DNA of 64,000 nucleotides from Calendula officinalis (Eukaryota > Streptophyta > Magnoliopsida > Asterales > Asteraceae). Shown here in pieces: positions 21,537-33,025 of the stretch (its first letter is position 1; every line of letters begins with the position of its first letter). The notes under the pieces were generated by a model. It was not told the DNA's origin, searched no databases, and was given only the letters and a program-made list of their open reading frames with translations. The DNA is taken from contig OY970823.1 of the NCBI GenBank assembly GCA_963853835.1, positions 50,133,808 through 50,197,807 on the forward strand, in the 5' to 3' direction. The translations under genes were made by a program, and so were the position numbers.

Positions 21537-22284
21537 AACCCGCCCGATGGGCGGGCTAGCTGTAAGAAATATAATATATAATGATGAAAAAAACGTAAGA
21601 AATATGATGATTAAAGGTTTTGTTGTACATAAATAATCGGTAAAAATAATCAAAAAAGAAAACGAAATTTTATTGTATAAGACATTTGTTGTTGAGTTTA
21701 TATAGTTACCATCTTAGTCGCAACAAAAAATTTTCAAGCATTTGTTTCTCTTTACTCTTGATACATCAACATATAGCTGGTCATGTGAGAATACTGATAT
21801 TTGGACAAACAAATCAACTCGTGACAATGTTCGCCCATGGTTTTTTTAATAGTCATTGAAAAACGTACTTAAATAGGAAATTGTCTTCGACTCAATTTGA
21901 AAGACATAGTTTTGTCGTAAGGACTAATAATCATACCTGGGATAACACAAATTGTACAAACTTTGTCACGATCTTACCTTCAATTATATTAGTCTAGTTC
22001 TATTGCATAAATCTACTTTCTGATCAATGTTTTGCATACACATTACAGGAGCATCTATCTTTAACTTCAATGTATGATGCGTGATACCTGACATTTTTAT
22101 AGTATACAAAAATTATGTGGTGTAAAGATCGAGGTTAAACATAGTATCATCAACAATTTCATGTGTGAGTGTTGATAATAATATGTTTAGACTATAATAT
22201 TTTTGGATCATAATATTTTTAAACATTGATTATTATAACTTTCGATCATAATAAAATTGGATTATAATAAATTTGGATCGTAAC

Positions 22285-23045
22285 ATTTTGTGATCATAAC
22301 ATTTTGTGATCATAACATTTTGTGACCATAATAAATTTAAATTACATTTTTAGATCTAAGATTTTTTCGTAAAATGTTTGAACCATGACATTTTTTTGTT
22401 CAAATTTTTATGTTTATACTCATTTTGTAAAGAATTTAATTTTAAAAACTTTTATTTTCTTAAAATTTTTGTGATTATAACATTTTGTGATCAATAATAA
22501 ATTTAAACTACACTTTATGATCATAAGATTTTTTTTCGTAAAATGTTTGAACCATGACATTTTTTTTTATAAATTTTTATGACTATTCTCATTTCGTAAA
22601 TAATTTAATTTTAAGAACTTTGATTTTCTTAAAATTTTTGAGATTATAACATTTTGTGATCATAATAAATTTAAATTACATTTTTAGATCATAAGATTTT
22701 TTTTCGTAAAATGTTTGAACTATTGTTGGGTCACATTTATTGTAACCAATACTCTAGGGACCATTTTGTATTTAGTCGAAACTTTGGCTAGGTATATATA
22801 GTAAGTAGTAACCTAATTTGCATAACCTTTGCCCAAATTGTAGCAGCCCCCATCAATAGCAAAGTGTTTAAATATTCCATCCATCTTAATCTTCCTATAT
22901 TATCACTTGTTTATGCTTAATCTATGAATTAATCACTGAATTCACAATCTACAATCATGACATTTTTTTTTCAAATTTTTATGACTATACTCATTTCGTA
23001 AAGAATTTAATTTTAAGAACTTTGATTTTCTTAAAATTTTTTGTT
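22285..23045. repeat. Tandem repeat array, period ~168 bp
   Basis: Landmarks aaaatgtttgaac at 22371, 22540 and 22708 are 168-169 bp apart. Each unit repeats cattttgtgatcataa, aaatttaaattaca, and tttaattttaa-aactttgattttc. The final unit is split by the solo LTR 22724-22953. Confidence 0.85.
22724..22953. repeat. Solo LTR (short, probably copia) inside the tandem array
   Basis: 230 bp from TGTTGGGTCACATTT to TTCACAATCTACA. It interrupts a repeat unit whose intact copies read gtttgaaccatgaca. Flanks are actat and atcat, each one C-to-T change from the uninterrupted accat. Confidence 0.7.
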
Positions 23046-23249
23046 TACAAATAAAAAATAAAGTTATGGGCGAAAAACGAAGCGAGGGAAGACATGAATA
23101 TGTTTCCATATAAAGAAGAAGTTAATTGCCTATTATGCCCTTTGAGTCAGCGTCCATGTCATCATTAAGAAGCAATGTTATTGGTACATGTCATCAAATT
23201 AAAATCATATCCTTGCTCCATATATAGGTGGGAGATACTTGTATTATAA

Positions 23250-23660
23250 GACCATTCCCATCAGTGGCGGACCCAGGAAAAAATTTCAGGGGTGTCCGAA
23301 GTTGCACATTTATTTTTCTCAGGGGTGTCCCAGGTTGCACATTGTTTTCTCAGGGGTGTCACCTACACTAACAAAGAAAATTTTAAAAAATATAACACTA
23401 TTTGAACACTATTTAAAAAAAATTCAGGGGATACTAGGTCCACCACTGACTCCCATCGAGAAAAATCAGTTGGCATTGGTTAGTGGTGACGAGTTAAAGA
23501 CCGATGGAACGACTCGTTAGTTGCCGGCTTTTGGTTAAAGGCATTGGTTAAGCGAGAAGAAGTATTGATGGCATGATTACATCTGTTGAATGTCAGCTGA
23601 AATAACGCTGATTTGAAAAAAAAAACTGAAATGTTAATTGTATAAATATTGGGAATGGTC
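23250..23660. mobile_element. Harbinger-type MITE hosting a hAT MITE
   Basis: Inverted ends GACCATTCCC and GGGAATGGTC, with taa and tat flanks. It lies 14 bp from the Helitron end and contains the 187-bp hAT element 23262-23448. Confidence 0.65.
23262..23448. mobile_element. hAT MITE nested in the Harbinger MITE
   Basis: Inverted ends CAGTGGCGGACC and GGTCCACCACTG; 8-bp flanks attcccat (23254-23261) and actcccat (23449-23456). The terminus matches the hAT end at 4028. Confidence 0.8.
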
Positions 23661-24599
23661 TATGTAATATCCATTTAAGGTGAAATATTTTACATTAATT
23701 ATTTTCAACAATTCATAATATTATAAATTGTTTTCTATTTATTTAATTCATATCTTTTTATTTTGTTTCCATAATAATTTCATATTTTTCTTATTTTTTT
23801 CCTTATTAATTTTCAGCTAAAATGTAATTTACTATATTTACATATATGTCATAATCATTGATTAGATAACCCAGCTGTTTAAATTGTGTTACAAAACAAT
23901 TATGCACATTAGATAAGTACTGCATAATGGAGCTCGTGTATAAAGAATTACTTTATGCTTGAATTGTATATTGTTATTTTGTTGGAAAAATTATATTGAA
24001 AATGAATTTTCATCCACTTTAGTCTGATGTAATTATATGCATTTTTGTTATGTATAATTAATGGTTGATAGTTTGTGTTCACCTTTGTGAGAGCTACACA
24101 ACGAGCTAAAGAATGTATAAAATAAAGTTGTGGTGAATGAGATATCGACTCTGCAAAGTGAGATGTTTAGAACAAAAAATAAAATAATTTAAAAGGGTGA
24201 ATGAGCTCCTTCCTTGAGTTTTTCTTTGCCTGCAAATTGTTGGACCAAAAATCTTGTCAAAGCTCGAACTTTGCACGCTTGACTCCCGATCCCATGCAAG
24301 TATGTTTTTGCCAATTAGTTCCTAACCAGCTGGTGGATGCGCTGAATATTGAGCCTGCTTATTCGCGAAAGTCAGTGTGCTGAAAATTAAGACTTTTTAT
24401 TTGGGAGAGTTCTAAATACATTATATATATAAAATAAAGATTCTTGCGAAAAATAAACATAGGTTTGGAAAAAAAATTATTATTATCAACGTTTAAAGCT
24501 ATAGTATATATGTATATCAATAACAGAATGTATTTTAAAATAGGAAATCGAGTAATGTGATAAGAAAACTTTTAGAGAAGAGCTTAACAAAATGATATA

Positions 24600-24881
24600 C
24601 TCCATCTGTCCTAAAAAAAATATTCTAATTTCTCTGTTAAATTTTGTGATTTTGTCTTATAAAAAAATTCCTATTTCTCAAATATAAGGGTTCACTTAAT
24701 ATAAGATTATTATTATCATGTATCCCACCAATAACTATATCCTAAAAAATATTTTCTCTCACCAAATAACCTTATATTTTAATCAAAAATATCACAAATG
24801 ACTCACCACTATCTATCTCCTATATATTTGTGCCCAAGAGAAACGAGAACTTCTTTGTGTGACTGAGTGTGACGGAGAGAG
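24600..24881. mobile_element. Stowaway-type MITE
   Basis: TA|CTCCATCTGTCC to GACGGAGAGAG|TA, 282 bp. Only 5 bp separate it from the next Stowaway. Confidence 0.75.
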
Positions 24882-24886
24882 TAATA

Positions 24887-25161
24887 CTTCCTCCGTTTCA
24901 AAATAAGTGATACACTTTCCTTATATGGGTGATTCAAAATAAGTGCTACACTTTTCTTATTTGGTAAATTTTTGTATATAAAATTACCATTTTAGCATTA
25001 CTTAACTTTATTAAACATCATTAATTTGTCCTTCCCAACCATATTGTGGGACCCTTCCTCACTAATTATCCCCTTTAATCTATCATAATCTCTATTACAA
25101 TATTTTGCATCAAAAAAACGTGAATGTAAAAGTGTAGCACTTTATTTTCAATCGGAGGAAG
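24887..25161. mobile_element. Stowaway-type MITE
   Basis: TA|CTTCCTCCGTTTC to ATCGGAGGAAG|TA, 275 bp; a different subfamily from its neighbour. Confidence 0.8.
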
Positions 25162-25164
25162 TAT

Positions 25165-25340
25165 GTATTAGGGGATATAACCAATTGGTATAGATCAATT
25201 AGCCACCAAAGGCTTCCTTGGATGATTTGCCATAAAAAAAGGTATTGGGTTCAAGAATTGTTGAGAGCATTCCACAGAAGATTAAAAAAGAAGTGAAGTT
25301 TATTCCCCTAAAAAGGAGATATGTTCGAGGAATGCATACT
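25165..25340 (+). mobile_element. Possible tRNA-derived SINE
   Basis: ataaccaattggtatagatc resembles a pol III A box and ggtattgggttcaagaat a B box. Tail and target duplication are not clear. Confidence 0.35.
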
Positions 25341-25359
25341 TCCCGTTTGGACGTCAGTG

Positions 25360-25850
25360 CCCATTATACTTAGGGAAATGTTCAAAGTAGTTCATCGTAT
25401 TTGTGAAATCATGAGGATAAATCTCAGTACTTTAACAAATCAACCCCCAAATAACTATCATCGCCACCATCATATGTGATTCAATACATCAACACCACCA
25501 CCACCACCCCATGTATATTAAATGTCATGTAAATGCACACCGCCGACCACCACCACCACCCCATGTGTATTAAATCACATGTGATGCAACCACCACCACC
25601 AAACTCTGTCAGCCACCGTCTCCACCACCGGTAACCCCTCGTCACAATCAGCTGCTTTCAATCACATGTGATTGCGTATCCATTCACATGTGATTGCGGC
25701 GGCCGACGGCAACGGCCGACGATGATGGTGGTGGGGAGCGGCGGTGGTTGTGTATTGAATTACATGTGATTTGATGATGGTAGTTATTAAAAGATTTCTT
25801 GATCCAATAGCTAGGATTTATCCCTTGGAACTATGTTTTAAAAGTGGACT
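25360..25850. mobile_element. Foldback element with ATCACATGTGAT motifs
   Basis: Arms aggataaatctcagt...aaataactatcatc and gatgatggtagttatt...ctaggatttatccc are inverted copies. The centre has (CCA)n tracts and repeated palindromic aatcacatgtgatt words, with a complementary GGTGG-rich side. Confidence 0.6.
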
Positions 25851-26499
25851 ATCTATAACACAACCTTTATATATAATTGAAGAAAATTAAAAGTTTTAAA
25901 TATAAGTTTTATGTGAATTGTTCAATATGTTCCAACTTTTAATCATAATTCCAAGGGACAAATTATAATTGTTACACTAATAATAATTAATGATCAAAAT
26001 TAATTACATGATTTATGCATGGAGAGATATTTTTGATATTTGACAATCAAATAATTTTTATTTATTATTTTAATTAATTTATTTATTTTTAATTTTAGAA
26101 TTTATGCGATTATATACTCTTAAGTTTGATATATATTTTTTATTTCCAGATGTTGCTAAATTTATTCAAAACCATTTAATTTTAAAAACCAAAATTTTGA
26201 TTTGGGCCAGATTCAGGTAAAATTCGATCTAAGAAGATCCGGTGTCGTAATACGCCACTTGAAAAAACCCGATGTGACACCCATTTGGTGCGGACACCAC
26301 ACCCTGAGCGATGTGAATTATGTGATGTACGACTCTACTGGCGCGACTGGCATGAAAGAAGAGGTGTTTTTTTAAGTATTTTTGTAAGTAAGAGGTATTT
26401 AGGTGACTTCCAAATGAATGTTTTGGGTTGAGTTAAGGATTGTGAAATGTAAAATGTGAAATATTGATGTTGCACTGATGTGATAAAGTGGCTCACCAC

Positions 26500-26671
26500 T
26501 AGGGTGTAAACGAGTCGAGCTGAGTATTACTAAGGTCGAGCTCGACTCGCCAACTAAAACTTGAGCTCGAAACTCGACTCGAGACTGAACGAGCTTCTAT
26601 TCTTAAGCTCAAACTGGACTTGATGGAAGTACTGATACTTTTGAGCTCGAATCGACTCGGTTAAACCCCTG
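26500..26671. mobile_element. hAT MITE (GAGCTCGA type), copy A of the duplication
   Basis: TAGGGTGTAAACGAG to CTCGGTTAAACCCCTG, flanked by ctcaccac (26492-26499) and atcaccac (26672-26679). Interior is gagctcgactcg-rich. The same insertion with the same flank is at 44303, so it predates the duplication. Confidence 0.75.
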
Positions 26672-28301
26672 ATCACCACATCCCTTCTCTAATCCGACCC
26701 ATGTACACGGTTAATCTACATTATTCCAGTCAAATTAAACCATTACACATTTTCTTCTCAATAAAGAATTGCCCATAGCAAACTTTATTAAGAACCGAAA
26801 ACAAGCCATAGCTTTCAATTTCATGAAATAAAAAAAAACGATAAACCCTAAATTTTGGTAGATCAATTCAGTTTTAGCTACGGATCAAGTACCATCGACA
26901 ACCCTAAACTTCAGAATGGCGATGCAGTTCCCTCAATTTGTCTATCTGTAAGCTTCCTTTTCGGCGTTATGTCACCCTAATTAAAAATTACCGAACTCCT
27001 GCCTTTTGGTGTAATCACATTATTTTAGCAGTCTTACTTCATCCACAATTGTTCTGTACTGTGTTGGAAAATATAGATTTCACAGTGGATTGAGTATGAA
27101 TTTAACTGTATCTATATATTACAGATAAAACCTCATATAAGCATCATCGATAGTCGGTGCCATAACAGAAATTATAGGTATACCTTCTAACAAGCAGTTT
27201 AAGACACATGTCAAAAGTATGATTTTATATTATTAGTTTCTTATACAGTTAGGTAACAAATATCATATTCTAGATCATCATATTAGGGCCTGCAGTTTGC
27301 TTCACACAGTAGCTTCCTTCATCATTGTTAGTTATGAAATTTGTAGGAAACATTAATAAGGTCTTATTGATAAATATAGCAATGAACCATGACATAACTA
27401 ACAATCTTAATAACAAAGATAAACTGGAAGGATATATTTATTGATCATAAATACCTAACCAGCATGAATCTATTGAAGTGGATTGATAAATTGATTAAGT
27501 GAGATGATGCGACAACAAATTTTGAGGTAAAATTTGATTAAGGATAGTTTGTTAAGCAAGAAATTATATTAAACATTCAATAAATGTATCTATAAGTAGT
27601 TTAAGTGGATGAGTTTGTAACGTGCCCATATGGATTATAAGCCTTGAGTTGTAGGCTTTCACAATTTTGAGTTGTGATCCAAAGTATTTAAGCACCTTAT
27701 ATGTAGAGATTTAGTGCTAACTTGCAATTTTCTCTTCATCAATGACTACATTGAATTGTGTAAATGAATTAAATTGTTGTAAATAAAGAAGCTCAATTAG
27801 AATTAAAACAAAAGTTAGATTTGAATCCAACGGGTTAGATGAATACACGAAGTTATATCTTACCCATTTATTATCAATACTACGTTATAATGGATTTGAG
27901 ACTTTAGATAAATAGAAAGGCTTAAAAATTCAGACAACACACGTGCTTATTATTGAAAGAATTGTGTTACTTTTTCTATAAATTAAGGTACAATAAGCTG
28001 AATGTTTTAACTTTTACCCAAAGTGCTAAATTTGTATAAATTCAATTTAAGTTGTTTATACAATGATATGAAAGAAAATAATTAATCGCTGCCTTGCGCG
28101 GGTACCCAGAAATATCCTTCGTTTCTCATTAACGACCTTAATAAAAACACCATATATGATATACCCTTATTTTTAAGTTGACTTATAATCAAAATTAATG
28201 CTTTTAAACATCTCCAAACTCTATAAATAACCTACCCCAATTGCTTGTTGTTCACCAAATCATACATACAAAACTCTAAACCCTAATCTCCGCCGCCAAC
28301 A
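26672..28301. other. F-box A upstream region with a short exon-like remnant
   Basis: Contains 26916-26947, ATG GCG ATG CAG TTC CCT... ending TCTATCT|GTAAGC, preceded by 5'-UTR-like text (ataaaccctaaatttt). It resembles a first coding exon of 32 nt with donor; the identical arrangement is at 44904-44935. A degenerate GC hairpin (cgctgccttgcgcgggtac, 28087) is missing in copy B. The last 80 bp before 28302 (ctctataaataacc at 28219) include a likely TATA box. Confidence 0.5.
26916..26947 (+). pseudogene. Exon-like fragment (MAMQFPQFVYL), gene not identified
   Basis: 32 nt with ATG and a consensus GTAAGC donor, conserved in both duplicates (44904-44935, MALQFPQSVYL). No following exon was found in either copy, so this is a truncated gene start or a captured promoter plus first exon. 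Confidence 0.35.
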
Positions 28302-29781
28302 ATGTCAGCCGAAAACCGATCCCTTATGAAGCTTCCAAACCTAAATGTTGAAAGCATCCTCTTAAAGCTGCCATTACAATCTCTTTTTGTTTGCTGTTGT
28401 GTTTCAAAATCCTTGTTAAATCTCATTAAAAACGATTCTCATTTTGCAGAAACTCATTTTGCAAAATCAGAACCGCAATTAATGATTCAGTCACTCATTC
28501 GTACTCGTTGTCACTTAATTGATTTAGATGTTGATTTAACTGCTACTGAAAGAGTCCAAATCAAACCAACTTTTAACCTCCCAAAACCGTTTTTTGATAT
28601 TACACATTCGTGTAACGGGTTACTCCTTTTGGAGCGTGTTTATACGGATGAGGATTTTCACCAATGTATGGTGTTTAATCCGGTAACCGGTGAATATATA
28701 ATTATTCCCGAAACCGTGTATCCGTGTTTAAACGTTACGTGTGCGTTTATTTACTCTCCCGTAACGCATCGGTTCGGAATTTTCCGTGTTTTTCATCGTG
28801 TGATTCCCGATTTGGTAGATTTGTCAGAACCGGTTATTGTGGAATTGGATCCGTCGTCAGATTCTGCATCTGATTCCGATTCGGGTCTGGATCCGGATCC
28901 AGATCCGAATTATGGTCCAGGTATTGATTTTAATTCCGATCGTTCGGATATGTATATCGATTCGGCTTCTAATTCCGATTCCGATGCTGACACTGTCTAT
29001 TCGGTAAGCGATACATTCGGGGAGATATATGTATCGGGTTCTGACTCATGGGAATCCCTTGGTAATGTACCGTTTTCTCCCCGTTCATTATACTCATCTT
29101 GCCAGCTGTACAACACTACTCATTGGCTATGTGGCGATGAAAACGTCGAAAACGTGATCGTTTTCTTCAACTTCGGGACCTACCGATTTGGCGAGATTCG
29201 CGCCCCTGCACACATCAGCAAGGGACACGCGCGCGCGTCTGATGACGTGTCACTGATTGTTGTTGAGGATTGTCTGACGATTTTTGACGGTTATTCGACA
29301 GATGACAGGTTTGAGGTTTGGAAAATGAGGGAGTATGGTAATGTGGAATCTTGGACTAGGGTCTGCACAATTGACACACAGTTGTTTAGTGCATACGGGA
29401 TTTTGACTAGAAGTTTTAGGCCCGTATTGTGGCGGGCTAATGGGGAGGTGGTTATGGTTTGTGCAAGCGGTTTTATTGTTTATTATGATTTGTTGGAGAA
29501 GGAGGGTAGAGTGGTATATCACCCGCCACTTTTTCGTCCGTGGAGTGTAGCGGCTCATAGGCCGAGCTTTATATCGTTGAGGAAGGCTGTGAGAGGTAGC
29601 AATTTGGAAGTGTTGAATGTAGAATCGAGGTATGATATTTACGTGTTTTTGTAACAGATGCGTGGTTTTTTATTTATTTATTTTTTTATTTTTTTGCAGG
29701 TTTGTTGATGATGTGATTAACGAGTTTAGCTTCCTGGAGTTAGTGGAAACTTTCAGTGAGATGCAGATTATGATTGATTAA
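28302..29781 (+). CDS. F-box protein with acidic Asp/Ser insertion (copy A)
   Basis: Probable substrate-recognition subunit of an SCF ubiquitin ligase. Exons 28302-29629 and 29700-29781 (GT-AG, AG|G split Arg codon) give 469 aa ending ETFSEMQIMID; without splicing the frame stops at 29654 after YDIYVFL. F-box at about 11-45 (LPNLNVESILLKLPLQSL...VSKSLLNLI) keeps LP, ILLKLP and VSK. An F-box-associated region follows (CNGLLLLE at 104-111, MVFNPVTGEY at 123-132, then DGYSTDDRFEVWKM). Residues about 181-240 form a low-complexity Asp/Ser/Pro stretch unlike the rest. A TATA-like ctataaata lies at 28220. Paralogue: 46256-47737. Confidence 0.85.
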
Positions 29782-30082
29782 ACTGTCGATGTTATGTAGT
29801 TTTCTAGTTCGCTTTAGAGGAGTAGTTGTTTTATTTGAGAATGTTGTTTTGGATGGGAATTTTGGAGGTTAAGGTTGATGATTATTATGTAATGTTTTTC
29901 TTCTTGAATTTTGTGGTTTTGCTTTCTTATAATAAAATCAGTTTTTGTTTTAAAAAAAAATCTCTCAAGTGTCTTCTTGTTTACAAATGAGCATGTTTAG
30001 GTTCTTCATGAAAGGTTTCTAGTTCGATTGATGCTCAATCGTTGGGTTCCTTTGGGTATGCCATACCGTCTTAAATGAACTA

Positions 30083-30136
30083 GCGTACTAATAAGTAATA
30101 GTTTTTGTGCGTACTAATAAGTAATAGTTTTTGTGC
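30083..30136. repeat. 27-bp tandem duplication at the end of copy A
   Basis: gcgtactaataagtaatag plus tttttgt occurs twice; copy B has a single shortened version at 48010. Confidence 0.7.
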
Positions 30137-30935
30137 GAAACAAAAAAGATATATATTTTTAGTGGCAAATATTAATTTACTAGTATACGTCTACTGTGAC
30201 GGGTAAGTATAACGGGTCAAATGGTATAAAACAAATACGGAATTAAAAACTTCTTTTGACAATATTCTCCCAACCCGTTTGAACCTATTAGGATGCAAAC
30301 AATTAGGGCAAACCGAATACACTTGTTGCAGCCCCGAAACAATATTAAATCAACCCAAAAATTAGCAGTATGGTAAATAAAAAACACACAGTAAGAACAC
30401 CGAATTTTAGCGTGGAAAAGCCAAAATCGGGTAAAAACCACGAGACAACTAGTGCCGTTTAAATCCACTAACCACAAGAGAGCAATACAAAGTCTTACTA
30501 GAGGCATACAACAAACATCATAATCTTGGAATTAAAAATCATGATATATGACAATAATCAAAGAACAAGGACAAAAGAAAGATTACCAAAAAATTGCAGA
30601 ATCTTCCCGGGAATAAAACGAACTTCCAGGCCTCAAAGTGAAGATCCCAATGGTCAAACCTTCCTTTATATGTAAGGAAGCTGCCGTCCAAATTTGATGA
30701 CGATCCGATGGTGCAAACTCCAGAAATCGTCAAAATAGTGAGCTGCTCTGATGAAGAAATAAAGCTGTGAAAATTCTCTTTTCTTTATTGTTTATACTCT
30801 CACTTATCTCTCTTGTGTGCTATTGAATTTACCCTAAAAAATGAAATATAAAGCAAGATAATGAGCCAAAATAAGATGTTGGGCTAAACCTAAATAGGCT
30901 AAGAAAAAACACAACAAATCTCCCCCTTTTTCTGA

Positions 30936-32810
30936 CTATGAGGATGAGTTCGCCATCCCGACGATCGAGCAACATACCTTCAACTTTTCTCTTGCTAGAG
31001 CCTTTGTCAACATATCAGAAGCATTATCATCAGTATGAACTTTATCAAGTTCAAACATACCGTCTTCAATGTTATCTCTAATCCAATGATAACGAACATT
31101 AATATGTTTTTTTCTTTTATAATACATCGAATTCTTAGCAAGGTAAATAACACTTTGATTGTCACAAAGAACTGCATAATGTTGTTGCTTGAAACCAAGT
31201 TCTTGCAAAAACCTTTCCATCCACAATAGTTCTTTGCATCATTGCATGCTTCCGTTGCCGCCAAATACTCAGCCTCTGTTGTAGACAAAGCCACACACTT
31301 TTGCAATCTAGATTGCCATGGAACAGCTCCCCCTTCAAAGTCATCAAATATCCAGAAGTGGATTTCATGTTGTCTTTATTTCCAGCCATATCCGAATTGT
31401 TGTAACCAACAAGCACTGCCTGATCATCCCCAAATGTGATACCCAATTCGGAAGTACCTCGCAGATATCTAAATATCCATTTAAGAGCTTCCCGATACTT
31501 CTTACAAGGATTTGGCAGAAACCGACTTACAACTAGGGGTGAGCATAGCAGGGTACCCGTCGGTTCTGACCGGAACCGGAACCAGAACCTCTTGTACCCG
31601 TTCCTCAATTTTCGGAACCGGAACCTCCGGTTCCGGTTCCGGTGCCGGTTCCGGTTATCCTGTCTCTAAAATCGTAAAATTAAAATAAGACGCAAAGCTT
31701 AAATATTAATCATTTTTTATCATTTTATCTACTAATCTTTGAATAATCATAAATTTCAAACACTTAAACACATGATTGTCTAATTATTATATTGTTTAAA
31801 TGATATATTTAGACTAATTAATGACTAAACTCATTCAAAATTACATAGAATTTATCATATTGTTAAATTTGGACATTAAATTTCTCAAATATATAATATT
31901 TTAACAAAAATAGACCGAATAATCGCCGGTTCCGGTTATCCACCGGTTACCGGTTCCTAAATTTTGAGAACGGGAACCGGAACCTCTTAGTGCGGTTCCA
32001 TAATTTTAGGAGCGGAACCCGCGGTTCCAAAGCGGTTCCGGTTCCAATTCCGGTTGCCCATGTTTTCTACTCACCCCTACTTACAACACCAATTGCATGA
32101 GCTAAATCTGGTCTTGTACACACCATAACATACATCAAGCTACCAACCGCTGAGGCATATGGAACTCTATCCATCTCTTCAATCTCGTTCTTTGTAGTAG
32201 GGCAATCTTTATCAGTTAGCTTAAAGTTGGTAGTAAGAGGGGAAATAACCACTTTAACTTTATCCATGTTGAACTTGCTAAGCACCTTCTCAATATATTG
32301 CTCTTGTGATATATGCAACTTCTTGACACTTCTATCTCGAGTAATTCGTATGCCAAGGATTTGTTTTGCTGGCCCCACGTCTTTCATAGCAAAAGACTTG
32401 CTCAAATCCTGCTTCAATTTGGCAATTCATCCAATGTTCTTGCCAACAATTAGCATATCATCACCATATAGTAACAAAATGATGAAGTCATCATCACCAA
32501 ACCTCTGAAAGAAACCACAGTTATCTGAAGAGGTCTTTTGGTAGCCTTGCTTCCTTATGACCGACTCAAACTTCTTGTACCACTGTCTCGGTGCTTGCTT
32601 TAACCCATACAAACTTTTCTGAAGTCTACAAACGTAGTCATCTTTCCCTTAACCTGAAAACCTTCAGGTTGCTCCATGTAGATTTGTTTATCCAGTTCAC
32701 CATGAAGGAAAACCGTCTTAACATCCATTTGTTCAACCTCAAGATCGAGGCTAGACGCTAAACTAAGAACAACTCGAATAGATCCCATCTTCACAACTGG
32801 AGAGAAAATC
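30936..32810 (-). pseudogene. Copia reverse transcriptase-RNase H remnant, split by a MITE
   Basis: Blocks in order on the minus strand: FSPVVKMGSIRVVLSLAS and MDVKTVFLHGELD (32810-32600), MYGLKQAPRQWYKKFE to ILLLYGDDMLIVG (32612-32430), FAMKDVGPAKQILGIRI and DLAHAIGVVSR (32417-32080), then after the hAT MITE FLPNPCKKYREALKW (31520), SDMAGNKDNMKSTSGYL and RNase H LSTTEAEYLAATEAC. Frame shifts near 32420, 32600 and 31230. YGDD is the catalytic motif. Confidence 0.85.
31534..32079. mobile_element. hAT MITE (CCGGTTCCGG type) in copia
   Basis: 546 bp, TAGGGGTGAG to CTCACCCCTA, with a perfect 8-bp duplication cttacaac (31526-31533, 32080-32087). Interior near both ends is full of ccggaaccgg / ccggttccgg words. 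Removing it rejoins the copia frame. Confidence 0.93.
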
Positions 32811-33025
32811 TGTAACAACTCAAAAATCAAGGGAAATTTTTTTTTTAATAAAGTAAAAAGTAATATTTTCCCCAAGTACAAGTAATAAAAGGTCCCACTC
32901 TATTAAATAAATAATGTCAACCGTCTCATTTATTTCTATCTTTTCAGAACCAACATATAATATATTTTTTTTCAGAATCAACATATAATATGTGAATACA
33001 TTATTTGCATTTGCCAAAACTCTCA
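32811..33025. other. Unclassified LTR-like fragment
   Basis: Starts TGTAACAACTCAAAAATC exactly where the copia frame stops, which looks like the start of another gypsy LTR. It is cut by solo LTR A at 33026. Any continuation after 42942 was not recognised. Confidence 0.35.

Larger units (their letters stand above)
21537..23235 (-). mobile_element. Non-autonomous Helitron
   Basis: On the minus strand it starts TCTCCCACCTATATATGG and ends with the hairpin GCCCGCCCATCGGGCGGG, about 10 nt, then CTAG. The flanking bases are host A and T, the Helitron AT insertion site, with no target duplication. No Rep/helicase ORF is present. It holds about 168-bp tandem repeats and a solo LTR. Confidence 0.7.
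23980..30137 (+). repeat. Segmental duplication, copy A
   Basis: Aligns in the same order and orientation with 43030-48030: a block near 23990 (attaatggttgatag), the hAT MITE with the same insertion point, the short exon at 26916, F-box gene and its 3' end (aatgaactagcgtactaataa). Copy A additionally has Stowaway, SINE-like and foldback insertions. Edges are approximate. Confidence 0.85.
30197..32810 (-). mobile_element. Truncated Ty1/copia retrotransposon
   Basis: Minus-strand element: a putative 3' LTR (about 30197-30916, ending acaaca), polypurine tract (aatctccccctttttctg, 30917), RNase H, then reverse transcriptase up to 32810, where the frame is cut within FSPVVKMGSIR. Integrase, protease, gag and the 5' LTR are absent. 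Start of the LTR is approximate. It lies between the two copies of the segmental duplication. Confidence 0.75.

Noticed and set aside
24201..24383. 60-codon ORF MSSFLEFFFACKLLDQK...
   Set aside because: No recognised domain and absent from duplication copy B.
28087..28110. GC hairpin cgctgccttgcgcgggtac as a Helitron end
   Set aside because: Arms are imperfect and no CTRR follows at the right distance; kept only as a copy-A-specific insert.
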